A stretch of DNA of 64,000 nt from Humibacter albus DSM 18994 (GCF_000421825.1 NZ_ATXT01000019.1:109844-173843), one strand, 5' to 3'; shown: positions 42,454 through 51,967, counted from the first letter of the stretch. Notes: generated from the sequence alone by a model not told the origin. Numbers and translations are program-made.

Positions 42454-44460
42454 TCAGTGCCTCCCGTTCGCCAGTGAGTGCGCCAGGTCGAACGACACCG
42501 CGCCGAGCCCGGTCACGTCGTCGTATCCCTTCTGCGTGGTCAGCGACGTGTCCTGATCGAGCGTCATCAGGAACGAGCGCCCGCTCGTCGCGCTCGTGTA
42601 CACGACGGCGACCGGCTGGCTCGTGGGTGCGACGTCGCGGAACGAGGACGGCGACACTCGGTCGAGCAGGTACAGCGTCGGGTTCGCGAACCCGATCGTG
42701 GTGCGCGTCAGCTGCTGCGCGAGAGCCATCTGCGCCGCCGTCAGCGGTGAGGCCAGTGACGTGCCGCCGTAGGTCTCGTTGACGTAGTCACCGGTCTCGA
42801 GCGTCGTGTCGTCGATGATCGGACGGATGCCGATCTCGAACCCGGTGTAGGGATCGGCGAGCGCCGACAGATCCGGTGAGACGCGCTTGCCGTGCGAGAG
42901 CGAGTACGGGACGACGCCCCGCTGGTAGGCGGGCTCGGCGTTCACCGCGCTCACACCGCCACCGGCCCCTCCGGCGAAGAGCGAGCCGGGAAGCGGGTCG
43001 GTGTACGAGAGCGAGCCGTCGGCATCCTTCTGAATCACGTCGGCCTGCACGCCCCAGCCGACCTCCATGGCCAGCTTGCCGTTCTGGTCGACGCCGATCG
43101 CCGTTCCCCCGACCGAGGTGACGTAGGGCGAGGATGCCGGGAAGTCCGGCGACGCGTATCCGAGGCTCGCGACCTCGTCGCCGTTGTCGCCACTGGAGAA
43201 GTAGAGCCCGATGCCCTCGGCCGCGGCCTGGATGTGCAGATTCTGCTGACCTGCGATGACGTCGGTCGGCACGTCCTCGCCGACATCGCCGTAGCTGTTG
43301 CTGACGATGTTCGCGAGCTTGTTGTCGAGAATCTTCGACATCGCGATGTCGAGACCCCCGCCGCAGTTGAATCCGCCGACGTACAGGATGTTCGCCTTCG
43401 GCGCGACGGCGTGCACCGCCTCGACGTCGAGCGTCTGCTCACCCTGCCAGCCGCTGGGCTCTTGGCAGAGTTCCTGGTCGCTGAACTGGCTGGTCTCCGG
43501 CACGATCTGCCGGTACTGACCGCGCGCGAGCGTCGGCTCGCCGTTCTGCGTCGAGTACTGGTTCACATCGGACTCGATCGACGGAGACGCGTACGCGTCG
43601 ATGATCGCGACCGTCTGGCCTCGGCCGTTGATTCCGCGCTTCTCCCACGTGTCCAGGCCGTACGCCGAGCGGATCTGGCTGGGCACGTATCCGCAGATGT
43701 TGGTCGGATACGACGTGGTGCCGTTGTAGGCCGGTGGCACCGTCGCCGTGTTCTCGCCCCAGTAGGTGGAGCACGGCGCGTCAACGGTCGGGGTCACGGC
43801 CTCACGCATCTGCCGTTGCGGCGTCGTCGGGCCGCTCGTCGAAGCGATGTCGCCCTGCTTGATCGAGTCCGGCCGTGTCAGCATGCGCGACTGGTCGATG
43901 CTGACGGCGCTGACGGATGTTCCGACATCCGCCGGCAGTGACGGCGCGGCCGACGGAGCGACCAGCTGGCGCTCGTCGTGCGAGTAGGTGTGCAGGGTCG
44001 TGCCGAACGCGGCATCGAGCTGGTCCACCGTTCCGCGGTACACCACGTACTGGCGGCTGTCCGGGGTCCCCGTGATCGTGAGCCCTTGACGCTTCAGATA
44101 CGACACCACGGCGTTGTAGGTGTGCTGCGTCGGCGAGTAGCGCGCGATCCATTGCCGCGGGTTGAGCCAATGCCGATACTGACGGTTGCCCGGACTCGAG
44201 ACGGCGATCGCGAGGTTCGCGGCGCCCCTCTCGTCGCGCAGGTTCAGGTAGAGCTCCCCTTCGACGGTGGCGTCTGCGGCAGCAGCGCCGCTGTCGTTGG
44301 CGCTCGTCGCCCAGGCGGGCACGGAGCCCGCATAGTCGACGCGCGAGGCGGCGTTGGCCGCCGGAATTCCCGTGGCGGACAAAGCGATGATGCTTGCCCC
44401 CGCGGCGAGGATGGCCGTGGCGCGCCTTGTGAGCGCGCGGCGGTCGGCCCGTGTCGTCAT
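42454..44460 (-). CDS. Secreted S53-family (sedolisin/kumamolisin-like) serine-carboxyl peptidase
   Basis: 668 residues from the ATG at 44460 with AAGGGA upstream. Signal peptide with twin Arg and a hydrophobic core (ILAAGASIIALSATG) ending around PAANAA. Residues about 60-200 form the pro-kumamolisin activation domain (RQYRHWLNPRQWIARYSP). The peptidase domain has GYVPSQIRSAYGLD, the Glu/Asp pair in GEQTLDVEAVHAVAP, SSGDNGDEV and the nucleophile in YGGTSLASPL. Members act at acidic pH after pro-segment removal and hydrolyse extracellular proteins. It stands alone, separated from rplA by a terminator. Confidence 0.92.
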   Translation of the reverse strand: MTTRADRRALTRRATAILAAGASIIALSATGIPAANAASRVDYAGSVPAWATSANDSGAAAADATVEGELYLNLRDERGAANLAIAVSSPGNRQYRHWLNPRQWIARYSPTQHTYNAVVSYLKRQGLTITGTPDSRQYVVYRGTVDQLDAAFGTTLHTYSHDERQLVAPSAAPSLPADVGTSVSAVSIDQSRMLTRPDSIKQGDIASTSGPTTPQRQMREAVTPTVDAPCSTYWGENTATVPPAYNGTTSYPTNICGYVPSQIRSAYGLDTWEKRGINGRGQTVAIIDAYASPSIESDVNQYSTQNGEPTLARGQYRQIVPETSQFSDQELCQEPSGWQGEQTLDVEAVHAVAPKANILYVGGFNCGGGLDIAMSKILDNKLANIVSNSYGDVGEDVPTDVIAGQQNLHIQAAAEGIGLYFSSGDNGDEVASLGYASPDFPASSPYVTSVGGTAIGVDQNGKLAMEVGWGVQADVIQKDADGSLSYTDPLPGSLFAGGAGGGVSAVNAEPAYQRGVVPYSLSHGKRVSPDLSALADPYTGFEIGIRPIIDDTTLETGDYVNETYGGTSLASPLTAAQMALAQQLTRTTIGFANPTLYLLDRVSPSSFRDVAPTSQPVAVVYTSATSGRSFLMTLDQDTSLTTQKGYDDVTGLGAVSFDLAHSLANGRH

Positions 44461-44679
44461 CCGATTCCCTTCGATTGGACTCGCGCGCCGCCCGATCGAC
44501 GCGCGTGATTCGGACACTATGCCCGCCCATATGACCCCCACAAGGGGGACATAAGGAGAGCGGCTCCGGATAGGCGGAGAACGGCACGGCATTGCCGCGC
44601 GAGAAGGGGGATTCGCGGCGCGAAGCCCAGGCGCGAACGGCCACGAACGACGCACCGCCGACGGCACGAGACGACGAAA

Positions 44680-44699
44680 GGCCCCGCCGAAGCGGGGCC
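44680..44699 (-). terminator. Terminator of the rplK-rplA operon
   Basis: GGCCCCGC, a UUCG tetraloop on the minus strand, GCGGGGCC, followed by TTTCGTC. It lies 33 bp past the rplA stop. A textbook intrinsic terminator. Confidence 0.9.
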
Positions 44700-44731
44700 C
44701 TTCTCTGCTCTGCGTCGAACCGCAGAATCGG

Positions 44732-45421
44732 CTAGATCGCGTTGACGTCCAGCGGGATGCCCGGGCCGAACGTCGTCGACACCGCACCCTTCTGGATGTA
44801 GCGGCCCTTGGCGGCTGACGGCTTGAGCCGCACGACCTCTTCGAGCGCCGTGTTGATGTTCTCCGACAGCTGCTCGGCGGTGAAGCCCGCCTTGCCCACG
44901 ACGAAGTGCACGTTGGCGTGCTTGTCGACGCGGAACTCGATCTTTCCGCCCTTGATGTCGGAAACGGCCTTGGCGACGTCCGGCGTCACGGTGCCGGTCT
45001 TCGGGTTCGGCATGAGGCCGCGCGGGCCCAGCACCTTACCGAGACGACCGACCTTGCCCATGAGCTCGGGGGTCGAGACTGCGGAGTCGAAATCGGTCCA
45101 GCCTCCCGAAACCCTCTCGATGAGCTCGTCGCCGCCGACCTCGTCCGCGCCGGCGGCGATGGCCGCCTCGGCCGCGGGGCCGGTCGCGAAGACGATGACG
45201 CGGGCGGTCTTGCCCGTGCCGTGCGGAAGGATGACGGTGCCACGCACCATCTGGTCCGCCTTGCGCGGGTCGACGCCCAGCTTGAGCGCCACCTCGACAG
45301 TGGAATTGAACTTCGACGAGCCGGTCTCGCGCGCGAGCGCGACGGCCTCGTCGGGGGTGTACAGCTTGCCGTCCTCGATCTTGGCGGCGGCGGCCCGGTA
45401 GGCCTTGGACTTCTGTGCCAT
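44732..45421 (-). CDS. rplA: 50S ribosomal protein L1
   Basis: 229 residues. Features include [48 protein letters not shown] (the family signature) and [23 protein letters not shown]1 forms the mobile stalk at the E site and represses its own operon. It follows rplK by 18 bp, and the terminator after it separates it from rplJ-rplL, 22.6 kb further downstream. Confidence 0.98.
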   Translation of the reverse strand: MAQKSKAYRAAAAKIEDGKLYTPDEAVALARETGSSKFNSTVEVALKLGVDPRKADQMVRGTVILPHGTGKTARVIVFATGPAAEAAIAAGADEVGGDELIERVSGGWTDFDSAVSTPELMGKVGRLGKVLGPRGLMPNPKTGTVTPDVAKAVSDIKGGKIEFRVDKHANVHFVVGKAGFTAEQLSENINTALEEVVRLKPSAAKGRYIQKGAVSTTFGPGIPLDVNAI

Positions 45422-45439
45422 GGTTCTGACCTACCTTTC

Positions 45440-45868
45440 CTACTCGACCGTGATGCCCATGGAACGGGCGGTGCCCGCGATGATCTTGGATGCGGCATCC
45501 AAGTCGTTCGCGTTCAGGTCGACGAGCTTCTGCTCGGCGATCTCGCGCACCTGAGCGGCAGTGATCTTGCCGACCTTCGTGGTGTGCGGAACGCCCGAAC
45601 CCTTGGCCACACCCGCAGCCTTCTTGATGAGTTCCGCGGCCGGCGGCGTCTTGAGCACGAACGTGAACGAGCGGTCCTCGTACACGGTGATCTCCACCGG
45701 GACGACGTTGCCGCGCTGCGACTCCGTCGCGGCGTTGTACGCCTTGCAGAACTCCATGATGTTGACGCCGTGCTGACCCAGCGCCGGGCCGATCGGCGGG
45801 GCGGGGTTGGCGGCGCCGGCCTTGATCTGAAGCTTGATCAGACCAGTGACCTTCTTCTTCGGTGCCAT
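45440..45868 (-). CDS. rplK: 50S ribosomal protein L11
   Basis: 142 residues, standard length. [32 protein letters not shown] at the N-terminus and the C-terminal rRNA-binding domain with [20 protein letters not shown]. It binds the GTPase centre of 23S rRNA. Start preceded by GGAAAG. A TAAGAT box (45970-45975) about 100 nt upstream may be the -10 of its promoter. Confidence 0.98.
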   Translation of the reverse strand: MAPKKKVTGLIKLQIKAGAANPAPPIGPALGQHGVNIMEFCKAYNAATESQRGNVVPVEITVYEDRSFTFVLKTPPAAELIKKAAGVAKGSGVPHTTKVGKITAAQVREIAEQKLVDLNANDLDAASKIIAGTARSMGITVE

Positions 45869-46053
45869 CTAGCTTTCCTTTCCTCGAGAGGATGCCTGAG
45901 CATGCTCTCTCCCACGGATCCCGGCCTTTCCGGGGCGTGGTTGTGGCTGCGCGAATGCGCAAACCACACAATCTTACCCGATTCCGAGCGGCCCCAGGTA
46001 CGACGAGGGCCGGTCGCCCCGATGGCGGCCGGCCCTGAGCAGGAGTGGCTCGT

Positions 46054-47043
46054 CTACTGCTTAGTGACCTGGTCGAAGCTGAGCTCGACCGGCGTCTCGC
46101 GCTCGAAGAGCGAGACGAGAACCGTGAGCTTGCCGCTCTCCGGCTTGATCTCGCTGATCGATCCGGGCAGGCCCGCGAACGAGCCCTCCTTGATGGTGAT
46201 CGTCTCGCCGATCTCGAAGTCGACCTCGATCGGAGCCGCGTGCGTCGTGGCCTTCTGGCCCTTCGTCGCCGCGGCCTTGCCGGTCGCCACCGGCTCGACC
46301 TGTACGAGCGACTTCAGCATGTTGAACGCCTCATCGAAGCGCAGCGGCGTCGGGTTGTGCGCGTTGCCGACGAAGCCGGTGACGCCGGGCGTGTGACGCA
46401 CGACCGACCAGCTGTCTTCGTTGAGATCCATGCGCACGAGCACGTAGCCGGGGATGCGCACGCGGTTGACCATCTTGCGCTGGCCGTTCTTGATCTCGAC
46501 AACGTCTTCCATCGGCACCTCGGCCTGGAAGATGAAGTCCTCCATGCCCATGGATGCCGTGCGGTTGGCGAGGTTCTGCTTCACACGGCGCTCGAAGCCC
46601 GCGTAGGAGTGGATGACGTACCACTTGCCCGGCAGCATGCGAAGCTCGCGCTTGAACTCGTCGTAGGGATCGACCTCGACCTCGGGCTCGGCTGCCTCGG
46701 GCTCGGCGCCCTCCGCCGCGGATCCCTCGGATTCGCCGTCCTCTTCTTCTTCGTCTTCGATCGCCTCGAAGGCCGCCTCCGCCTCGTTGGCGTCGTCGAT
46801 CTCCAGTGCGTCGTCCACCGCGGCGTCAGCCTCGGGGTCGGCGGTCTGCGCGATGCGATCGAGCACGGCATCCAGATCGACGTCGTTTCCGTCGGCATCG
46901 GTCACATGCAGCGCCTCGCGCTCAGCCGCGTCCACCGACTCCTCCTCGGAGGCGAGCCGGCTGCCCTCCTGCGCCTCGTCGTCCTCCGACGACTGCTCGG
47001 CAGCGGTCGCCCAGTCCACGTCGTCGCGCTCTCGTTCAGACAC
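46054..47043 (-). CDS. nusG: Transcription termination/antitermination protein NusG with long acidic N-extension
   Basis: 329 residues, against about 180 in E. coli. Residues 1-135 are a disordered acidic stretch (runs such as AIEDEEEEDGESEG). The NGN domain starts at GKWYVIHSYAGFERRVKQNL (about 139) and includes PGYVLVRMDLNEDSWSVVRHTPGV; the KOW domain holds FEIGETITIKEGSFAGLPG at the C-terminus. Extended N-termini occur in actinobacterial NusG but this one is at the long end. It couples RNA polymerase to Rho and ribosomes. The start is GTG 47043. It lies downstream of secE. Confidence 0.96.
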   Translation of the reverse strand: MSERERDDVDWATAAEQSSEDDEAQEGSRLASEEESVDAAEREALHVTDADGNDVDLDAVLDRIAQTADPEADAAVDDALEIDDANEAEAAFEAIEDEEEEDGESEGSAAEGAEPEAAEPEVEVDPYDEFKRELRMLPGKWYVIHSYAGFERRVKQNLANRTASMGMEDFIFQAEVPMEDVVEIKNGQRKMVNRVRIPGYVLVRMDLNEDSWSVVRHTPGVTGFVGNAHNPTPLRFDEAFNMLKSLVQVEPVATGKAAATKGQKATTHAAPIEVDFEIGETITIKEGSFAGLPGSISEIKPESGKLTVLVSLFERETPVELSFDQVTKQ

Positions 47044-47133
47044 TTAGCTTTCCCAATCCATTCCTGTTGTTACGCGGTACGACCCGCGCCGCCGTCTCGT
47101 CCTGGCCGTCTCGCCCCGCGGCCGTAGCGGCCG

Positions 47134-47406
47134 TCAGGAGTTCGAACCGAAGACGAGGATGACAAGCCACCCGAAGAACTGATCGAGCCCGAACACGATG
47201 GCCATCATGATGATCACGAAGACCAGCACGACACCCGTGTAGCTCAGCAGCTCTGTGCGGGTCGGCGTGACGACCTTGCGGAGCTCGCCGAAAACCTGCC
47301 GGATGAACAACGCGATCCGAGAGAACGGGTTGCGCTTGGCATCCCGCTCCTTCTTGGCGTTCGCGACGACGTCCTCGCTGGGTTCGTCGATGACTTTTCG
47401 GGCCAC
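47134..47406 (-). CDS. secE: Preprotein translocase subunit SecE
   Basis: 90 residues from GTG 47406 with AAAGG upstream; a longer frame would run into tRNA-Trp. One C-terminal span (YTGVVLVFVIIMMAIVFGLDQFF) is preceded by the conserved amphipathic helix IALFIRQVFGELRKVVTPTR. Clamps the SecY channel. Genes are in the order tRNA-Trp, secE, nusG. Confidence 0.96.
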   Translation of the reverse strand: MARKVIDEPSEDVVANAKKERDAKRNPFSRIALFIRQVFGELRKVVTPTRTELLSYTGVVLVFVIIMMAIVFGLDQFFGWLVILVFGSNS

Positions 47407-47445
47407 CTCATACCTTTCGTGGGTCGGAGCCACAGCACCGACTTG

Positions 47446-47518
47446 CAGGGCGGACAGGACTCGAACCTGCAACCTGCGGTTTTGGAGACCGCTGCTCTAC
47501 CAATTGAGCCACCGCCCT
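47446..47518 (-). tRNA. trnW: tRNA-Trp (CCA anticodon)
   Basis: 73 nt without encoded CCA. Acceptor AGGGCGG/CCGCCCT, D-loop AATTGGTA, anticodon stem GCGGT/ACCGC with loop CTCCAAA (anticodon CCA), T-arm GCAGG-TTCGAGT-CCTGT, discriminator G. It lies 40 bp upstream of secE, the standard actinobacterial position. Confidence 0.97.
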
Positions 47519-47592
47519 TCGGTCAGAAATCCGCCGGCGTCTTCACGCAGAGCCCCACACCGTGACCATCGGGCCCGGGAGAAAATAGGCGC

Positions 47593-47617
47593 AAAAAAGC
47601 TTTGCTGATTTCAGCAA
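47593..47617 (-). terminator. Terminator of the PspC-kinase/regulator operon
   Basis: TTGCTG-AAAT-CAGCAA hairpin, then AGC and six T residues on the minus strand. It lies 54 bp after the response regulator stop and 75 bp before tRNA-Trp, isolating the two transcription units. Confidence 0.75.
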
Positions 47618-47670
47618 CCTCGGTCAAGTGTAGGTGACGCGCGCCCGCTTGTGCAAAGCGTGGCAAGCGC

Positions 47671-48363
47671 TCACAGCAGCCGCCGTGCCAGGGCCCACGC
47701 CGTCAGCTCGTGCCGCGATGACAGCTGCAGCTTGCGCAGCACAGCGGACACGTGCGTCTCCACGGTCTTCACGGAGATGAACAGTTCGCCCGCCACCTCT
47801 TTATAGGAGTATCCGCGCGCGATGAGACGCATCACCTCGCGCTCGCGCACCGTGAGGCGGTCCAGCTCGTCGATGCTCTCGGCTTGTTCTCCGGTCGCGG
47901 CACCGAAGGCATCCAATACGAATCCCGCCAGGCGCGGCGAGAACACGGCGTCGCCGCCGGCCACCGCGTACACGGCCCGCGTCACCTCGGAGCCCGAGCT
48001 GCCCTTGGTGATGTAGCCGCGCGCGCCCGCCCGGATGACGGCGACGACGTCTTCGGCGGAGTCCGAGACGCTGAGCGCGAGGAATCGCGTGCCGGGCACC
48101 GCAGGTGCGGCACGGCGCACCACCTCGGCGCCGCCTCCCCCGGACCCACCGGGCAGATGCACGTCGAGCAGCACGACGTCGGGATGCAGCCGAGTGATGA
48201 TCTCGACTGCACTGTCGACGGCATCCGCTTCCCCCACGACCCGGATGCCGTCACCCAGGTCGGCTCGCAGCCCCGAGCGGAAGATGGAATGGTCGTCGAC
48301 GATCACGACCGTGACCGGCTCCGGGCGATCGACGCTGATCTCCGCCTCTCCCCCGTCGTTCAC
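47671..48363 (-). CDS. NarL/LuxR-family response regulator
   Basis: 230 residues from GTG 48363, which overlaps the kinase stop (GTGA). Receiver domain: VIVDDHSIFRSGL, VVLLDVHLPGGSG (phospho-Asp) and GARGYITKGSSG. HTH: LTVREREVMRLIARGYSYKEVAGELFISVKT and HVSAVLRKL. Works with the PspC-domain kinase upstream. The genes match the LiaRS/CseBC-like envelope stress type found next to PspC proteins in actinobacteria. Confidence 0.93.
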   Translation of the reverse strand: MNDGGEAEISVDRPEPVTVVIVDDHSIFRSGLRADLGDGIRVVGEADAVDSAVEIITRLHPDVVLLDVHLPGGSGGGGAEVVRRAAPAVPGTRFLALSVSDSAEDVVAVIRAGARGYITKGSSGSEVTRAVYAVAGGDAVFSPRLAGFVLDAFGAATGEQAESIDELDRLTVREREVMRLIARGYSYKEVAGELFISVKTVETHVSAVLRKLQLSSRHELTAWALARRLL

Positions 48364-49574
48364 TCTGCCTCGCCTTCGTCGTCGTACGCCAGGTGCAGCC
48401 GCACCTCGGTTCCTGCACCGCCCGCTCCGGGACGTACGGATGCCGACCCGCCCGCACGACGCATCCTTCCGATGATCGACTCCCGCACTCCCATCCTGTC
48501 GGCGGGGACGTCGTCGAGCGCGAAGCCGGGCCCGCGATCGCGCACGAACACGTCGACGCCGTCACGCGCGTTCTCGATGTAGACGCTCACGTCGCCGCCG
48601 GCGTGGCGGGCCGCGTTGAGCATCGCCTCCCGTGCTGCCGCCGCCAGTTCGCCGCCCGACCGCTCGCGGCTCTCGCCGACCGCGACGACGTCGAACCGCA
48701 CGGCGTGGTCGAGCTCGAGCACCGCGGCGGTGTCGCGCAGGTCCGTCACAAGATCGGAGTCGATGCGCCGCTCTCCCGAATAGAGCCAGTCGCGCAACTC
48801 GCGCTCCTGAGCCCTAGCGAGCCGCGCGACCTCGCTGGATGCCCCGGCCCGCGTCTGGATGAGCGCCAGCGTCTGCAACACGGAGTCGTGCAAGTGCGCC
48901 GCGAGCTCGGCACGCTCTTCCTCGCGCACGCGCTTCGTACGCTCGGCGATGAGCTCGCGCCAGAGCCCCAGCGCCCAAGGGCCGGCGAGCACTCCGGCGC
49001 CGGCGAGCAGCGCGATCACGAACAGCACCCACGCCCAGCCGGGCGCAGCCGCTCCCCAGACGAGCGGGCCGAGCACGCCGACCGCCACCAGCAGTGCGCC
49101 GCTGACGACACGCAGCCAACGGGCGGCGGTCTCGGTGCGCGGTGCAGTGGCATCCACGAGCTGGTCCCAGGCGACGGCGCCCGCGGCGCAGACGATCACC
49201 CCGGTCAGCGGCGGCACCAGCGCACTGCCTCCGACGGCTCCGGCGCGGAAGCCACCGCCGAGGGAGAACACGACGAGCGCGAGCACTGCAGCGATCGCGA
49301 AGAGCGCCCACGGAACGGCGACGCGACGATGCACCAAACCGTGCGTGCCGGGCTCTGCAGGCTCGAGCGGGGTCATCGCCCACAGCCAGGCATAGAGCAG
49401 GATGCCCGCTCCACCGCACAACGCCAGCCCGGCCGCAAGCCACCGCGTCGCCCGCACGCTCCAGCCCAAGTGCAGCGCGACGCCCGCGCAGACGCCGCCG
49501 AGCACGCATTCCCGCGGGCGCGCGAGCGGCGGCCGTTGCACGCGGGCGCGCGGCGGAATCGGGCTCGTGGACAT
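48360..49574 (-). CDS. Histidine kinase with N-terminal PspC domain
   Basis: 404 residues from the ATG at 49574; a TTG 12 bases upstream is less likely. PspC at about 20-80 (ECVLGGVCAGVALHLGWSVR), four further spans to about 215, a HisKA_3 H-box AAHLHDSVLQTLALIQTRAG and an ATPase domain with AAAREAMLNAARHAGG and DVFVRDRGPGFALDD. The sensor has no large external domain, so signals are probably taken from the membrane or a partner, such as the divergent PspC protein. Phosphorylates the NarL-type regulator encoded next. Confidence 0.92.
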   Translation of the reverse strand: MSTSPIPPRARVQRPPLARPRECVLGGVCAGVALHLGWSVRATRWLAAGLALCGGAGILLYAWLWAMTPLEPAEPGTHGLVHRRVAVPWALFAIAAVLALVVFSLGGGFRAGAVGGSALVPPLTGVIVCAAGAVAWDQLVDATAPRTETAARWLRVVSGALLVAVGVLGPLVWGAAAPGWAWVLFVIALLAGAGVLAGPWALGLWRELIAERTKRVREEERAELAAHLHDSVLQTLALIQTRAGASSEVARLARAQERELRDWLYSGERRIDSDLVTDLRDTAAVLELDHAVRFDVVAVGESRERSGGELAAAAREAMLNAARHAGGDVSVYIENARDGVDVFVRDRGPGFALDDVPADRMGVRESIIGRMRRAGGSASVRPGAGGAGTEVRLHLAYDDEGEAE

Positions 49575-49688
49575 ACAGGCATCCAATCATTGACAGGTCC
49601 TGCCGAGCGCTCCCGGGGGTGGATCTCAGGGACGGATCAGGGGCATCCCCCATCGCGGAGCGGCACGTCGTTCCGGCACGATCGAAAC

Positions 49689-51224
49689 ATGCCTGATCAC
49701 ACCACGCACTCCGAGCAGCCGGCCGACATCGGATCGGCGCCGACCAACGGCGCCCGATTCTTCGGATGGCTGCGCGGTCTCGGGCTCATCCGTCAGAACG
49801 GCTGGATCGGCGGCGTCTGCGGCGGCGTCGCTGCCCGGCTCGGCATCGACCCGATCATCGTGCGCGGCATCGCCGTCGTGATCGCCGTGCTCGGCGGCCC
49901 GGCCTTCCTGCTGTACGCGGCCGCCTGGCTGCTGCTGCCCGATGCACACGGCGACATCCATCTCGAGCGTCTGCTGCGCGGAGCCTTCGACCCGCCGATC
50001 ATCGCGATCATCGTGATCGCCCTGTTCTCGTTCCTGCCGTTCGCGCAGGGCTTCTGGTGGGCGGGCGCCCAGTTCTGGGACGGACTGTCGTGGCTCTCCT
50101 CCTTCGGCCGTGTGCTCTGGTCACTGCTCGTCGTGGCACTCATCGTGGCCGTCATCGTCTGGGCCGCGCGCAACGGTCGCATCACCGACGAATCGCGGAG
50201 GCCATCTCGGCCCGCTCCCTATTACCCATCGACTTCACCGACTGATGCCGGTGGCGGCGCCGCGTCTTCGGCTTCCGCGAGCGCCGCCCCGGCATCGACA
50301 CCGCCCGCCGACCCGGGCCGCGCCACCGACGCGACCACCGCCTCGTCCGCAGCGGCCGACGCGTTCACGGCGGCGAGCACGAGCACATCCCCGGGTGCGC
50401 CGACCGCGGGCGCCGACGACCTCGCCGCATGGCGAGCCCAGCAGGATGCCTGGAAGTCCGACTACGCCGCATGGACCGCGCAACAGGCCGACGCCCGCGC
50501 GATCCGCCAGCAGCGCTCCGCCGATAACAAGGCGCAGGCGCAGGCGCTCGCCGCCGAGGCCCAGGCCGCGCGGCTCCGGCGGAAGGTCGCGAACCCACGC
50601 ACGAGTGCCGCGTACGTCTTCATCGCGCTCGGCGCCGCGCTTATCGCTTCCGGCATCGGTGCCGCGATCGCACTTTCCGGTCCGGCAGCCGACTACACGG
50701 TCGCGATCGCGCTGGCGGTCGCCACGGGCATCATCGGGCTCTCGATCGTGACCGCGGGCATCCTGCGGCGGCGCAGCGGGTTCCTGACGTTCGTCTCGAT
50801 CGTGCTGGTCCTCTGCACCGCCTGCGCGGCCGTACCGCCCCGAGGCCACGTGCTCACGATTCCTGCGGCTTCGTATTGGAACGCGCAGAACGTTTCGATC
50901 TACCAGCCGATCGGCGGCACGGAGCTGTCGTACGACACGGTCGGCGAACACCGCGCGGATGTCGTGCAGGGCCTGGGAACGGTCACCGTTCTTCTGCAGA
51001 GCGGAGTGAGCGCCCGCGTCGAGGTGACGCAGCGCTCGCACGGCGGCGACATTGATGCCATCCGGTTCGACAACGATGCGCACAGCCACGCCGTGGATGC
51101 CGTTCGGACGACGGATGACGGCGCGTGGGTCTACCGCTTCGGGTCGGGTGCACCCGACGTCGATGTGCGCATCGAGCAGGGCATCGGGAACGTGACGATC
51201 GAGTACTTCGAGCCGAGCGCATGA
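49689..51224 (+). CDS. PspC-domain membrane protein with C-terminal adhesin-like/DUF4097-type domain
   Basis: 511 residues from the ATG at 49689; the longer upstream frame is antisense to the kinase gene. PspC at about 35-95 (NGWIGGVCGGVAARLGID, GPAFLLYAAAWLLLPD), spans near 105-165, a 110-residue Ala/Ser/Thr-rich cytoplasmic linker, three more spans (about 300-385), and a C-terminal extracytoplasmic beta-rich domain (IRFDNDAHSHAVDAVRT, GIGNVTIEY) as in LiaF-like proteins. Divergent from the PspC kinase, forming a probable three-part envelope-stress sensor. Confidence 0.85.
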   Translation: MPDHTTHSEQPADIGSAPTNGARFFGWLRGLGLIRQNGWIGGVCGGVAARLGIDPIIVRGIAVVIAVLGGPAFLLYAAAWLLLPDAHGDIHLERLLRGAFDPPIIAIIVIALFSFLPFAQGFWWAGAQFWDGLSWLSSFGRVLWSLLVVALIVAVIVWAARNGRITDESRRPSRPAPYYPSTSPTDAGGGAASSASASAAPASTPPADPGRATDATTASSAAADAFTAASTSTSPGAPTAGADDLAAWRAQQDAWKSDYAAWTAQQADARAIRQQRSADNKAQAQALAAEAQAARLRRKVANPRTSAAYVFIALGAALIASGIGAAIALSGPAADYTVAIALAVATGIIGLSIVTAGILRRRSGFLTFVSIVLVLCTACAAVPPRGHVLTIPAASYWNAQNVSIYQPIGGTELSYDTVGEHRADVVQGLGTVTVLLQSGVSARVEVTQRSHGGDIDAIRFDNDAHSHAVDAVRTTDDGAWVYRFGSGAPDVDVRIEQGIGNVTIEYFEPSA

Positions 51225-51301
51225 CGACCGACGACCGTGCGCTCCGAGACGGCACCCCTCCACTGATCAACGATCACGACTTGCACGAAGGAAGAACGGC
51301 G

Positions 51302-51859
51302 ATGAACGAGAACGACCAGCGCGACGAGCGGGCCGACGAGGACACCGGCCGCGAACCCGCGACCCAGAGGGATGAGGACGACGCCTCCGATCAGAGCTCC
51401 GGCAGCGTGGACGCGGACACCGAAGTGCTGAACGACACGGTCGGCGGATCGCGGCAGACGCATGCCGCAGCGAGCGCGGATGCATCCGGCTGGCCCTTCG
51501 GCACCGGACCCGTTTCTGCGGTTCAGACCGCGGACGGGGCGGCGGCGCCGCCATCCTCGCGGTTCGCGACCGGAACGACCGCAACCGGCCTCGCCGCATC
51601 CGCCACGACCGCGGACGTGCCGCGTCCCCGGGTGCGCGTCGGCGCCATCGTGTGGGGCGCACTCGTTCTCGCTTTCGCCGTGGCCGTGCTGCTCGTCGAC
51701 GGCACGGATGCCGGTCGCAGCACGTTCGACGCGTGGCAGGCATCCCTCACTCCCGCCGGATGGGCCGTGACCGGCATCGTCGCGCTCGGCGTCATCGTGC
51801 TGCTCATCGCGGGCACGTCGGCGATCCGGCGAGCGCAGCGTCACGCTGCTCGGCGCTAG
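51302..51859 (+). CDS. Two-span membrane protein of unknown function
   Basis: 185 residues from ATG 51302, which has GAAGGAAG at good distance; an ATG at 51221 overlapping the previous stop would add 27 residues. The first 110 residues are hydrophilic, acidic and Ala/Ser/Thr-rich, then two spans, VGAIVWGALVLAFAVAVLLVD and GWAVTGIVALGVIVLLIAGTS, separated by a short loop. It is co-transcribed with the PspC protein. No domain recognised. Confidence 0.7.
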   Translation: MNENDQRDERADEDTGREPATQRDEDDASDQSSGSVDADTEVLNDTVGGSRQTHAAASADASGWPFGTGPVSAVQTADGAAAPPSSRFATGTTATGLAASATTADVPRPRVRVGAIVWGALVLAFAVAVLLVDGTDAGRSTFDAWQASLTPAGWAVTGIVALGVIVLLIAGTSAIRRAQRHAARR

Positions 51860-51967
51860 AGCCCCGCTGCCCGGCGCTGGGCAAGCCTTCATTCCCGAGA
51901 CGGCGATCGCGCGACGAGGCTGCGGGTGTGCCTTCGCTCTCGTCGGACCAGTGCTGTTTCGAATCCC

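Noticed and set aside
48393..49688. 5' extension of the PspC membrane protein frame
   Set aside because: It lies antisense to the histidine kinase and is Arg/Pro-rich nonsense; the PspC homology begins at the ATG 49689.
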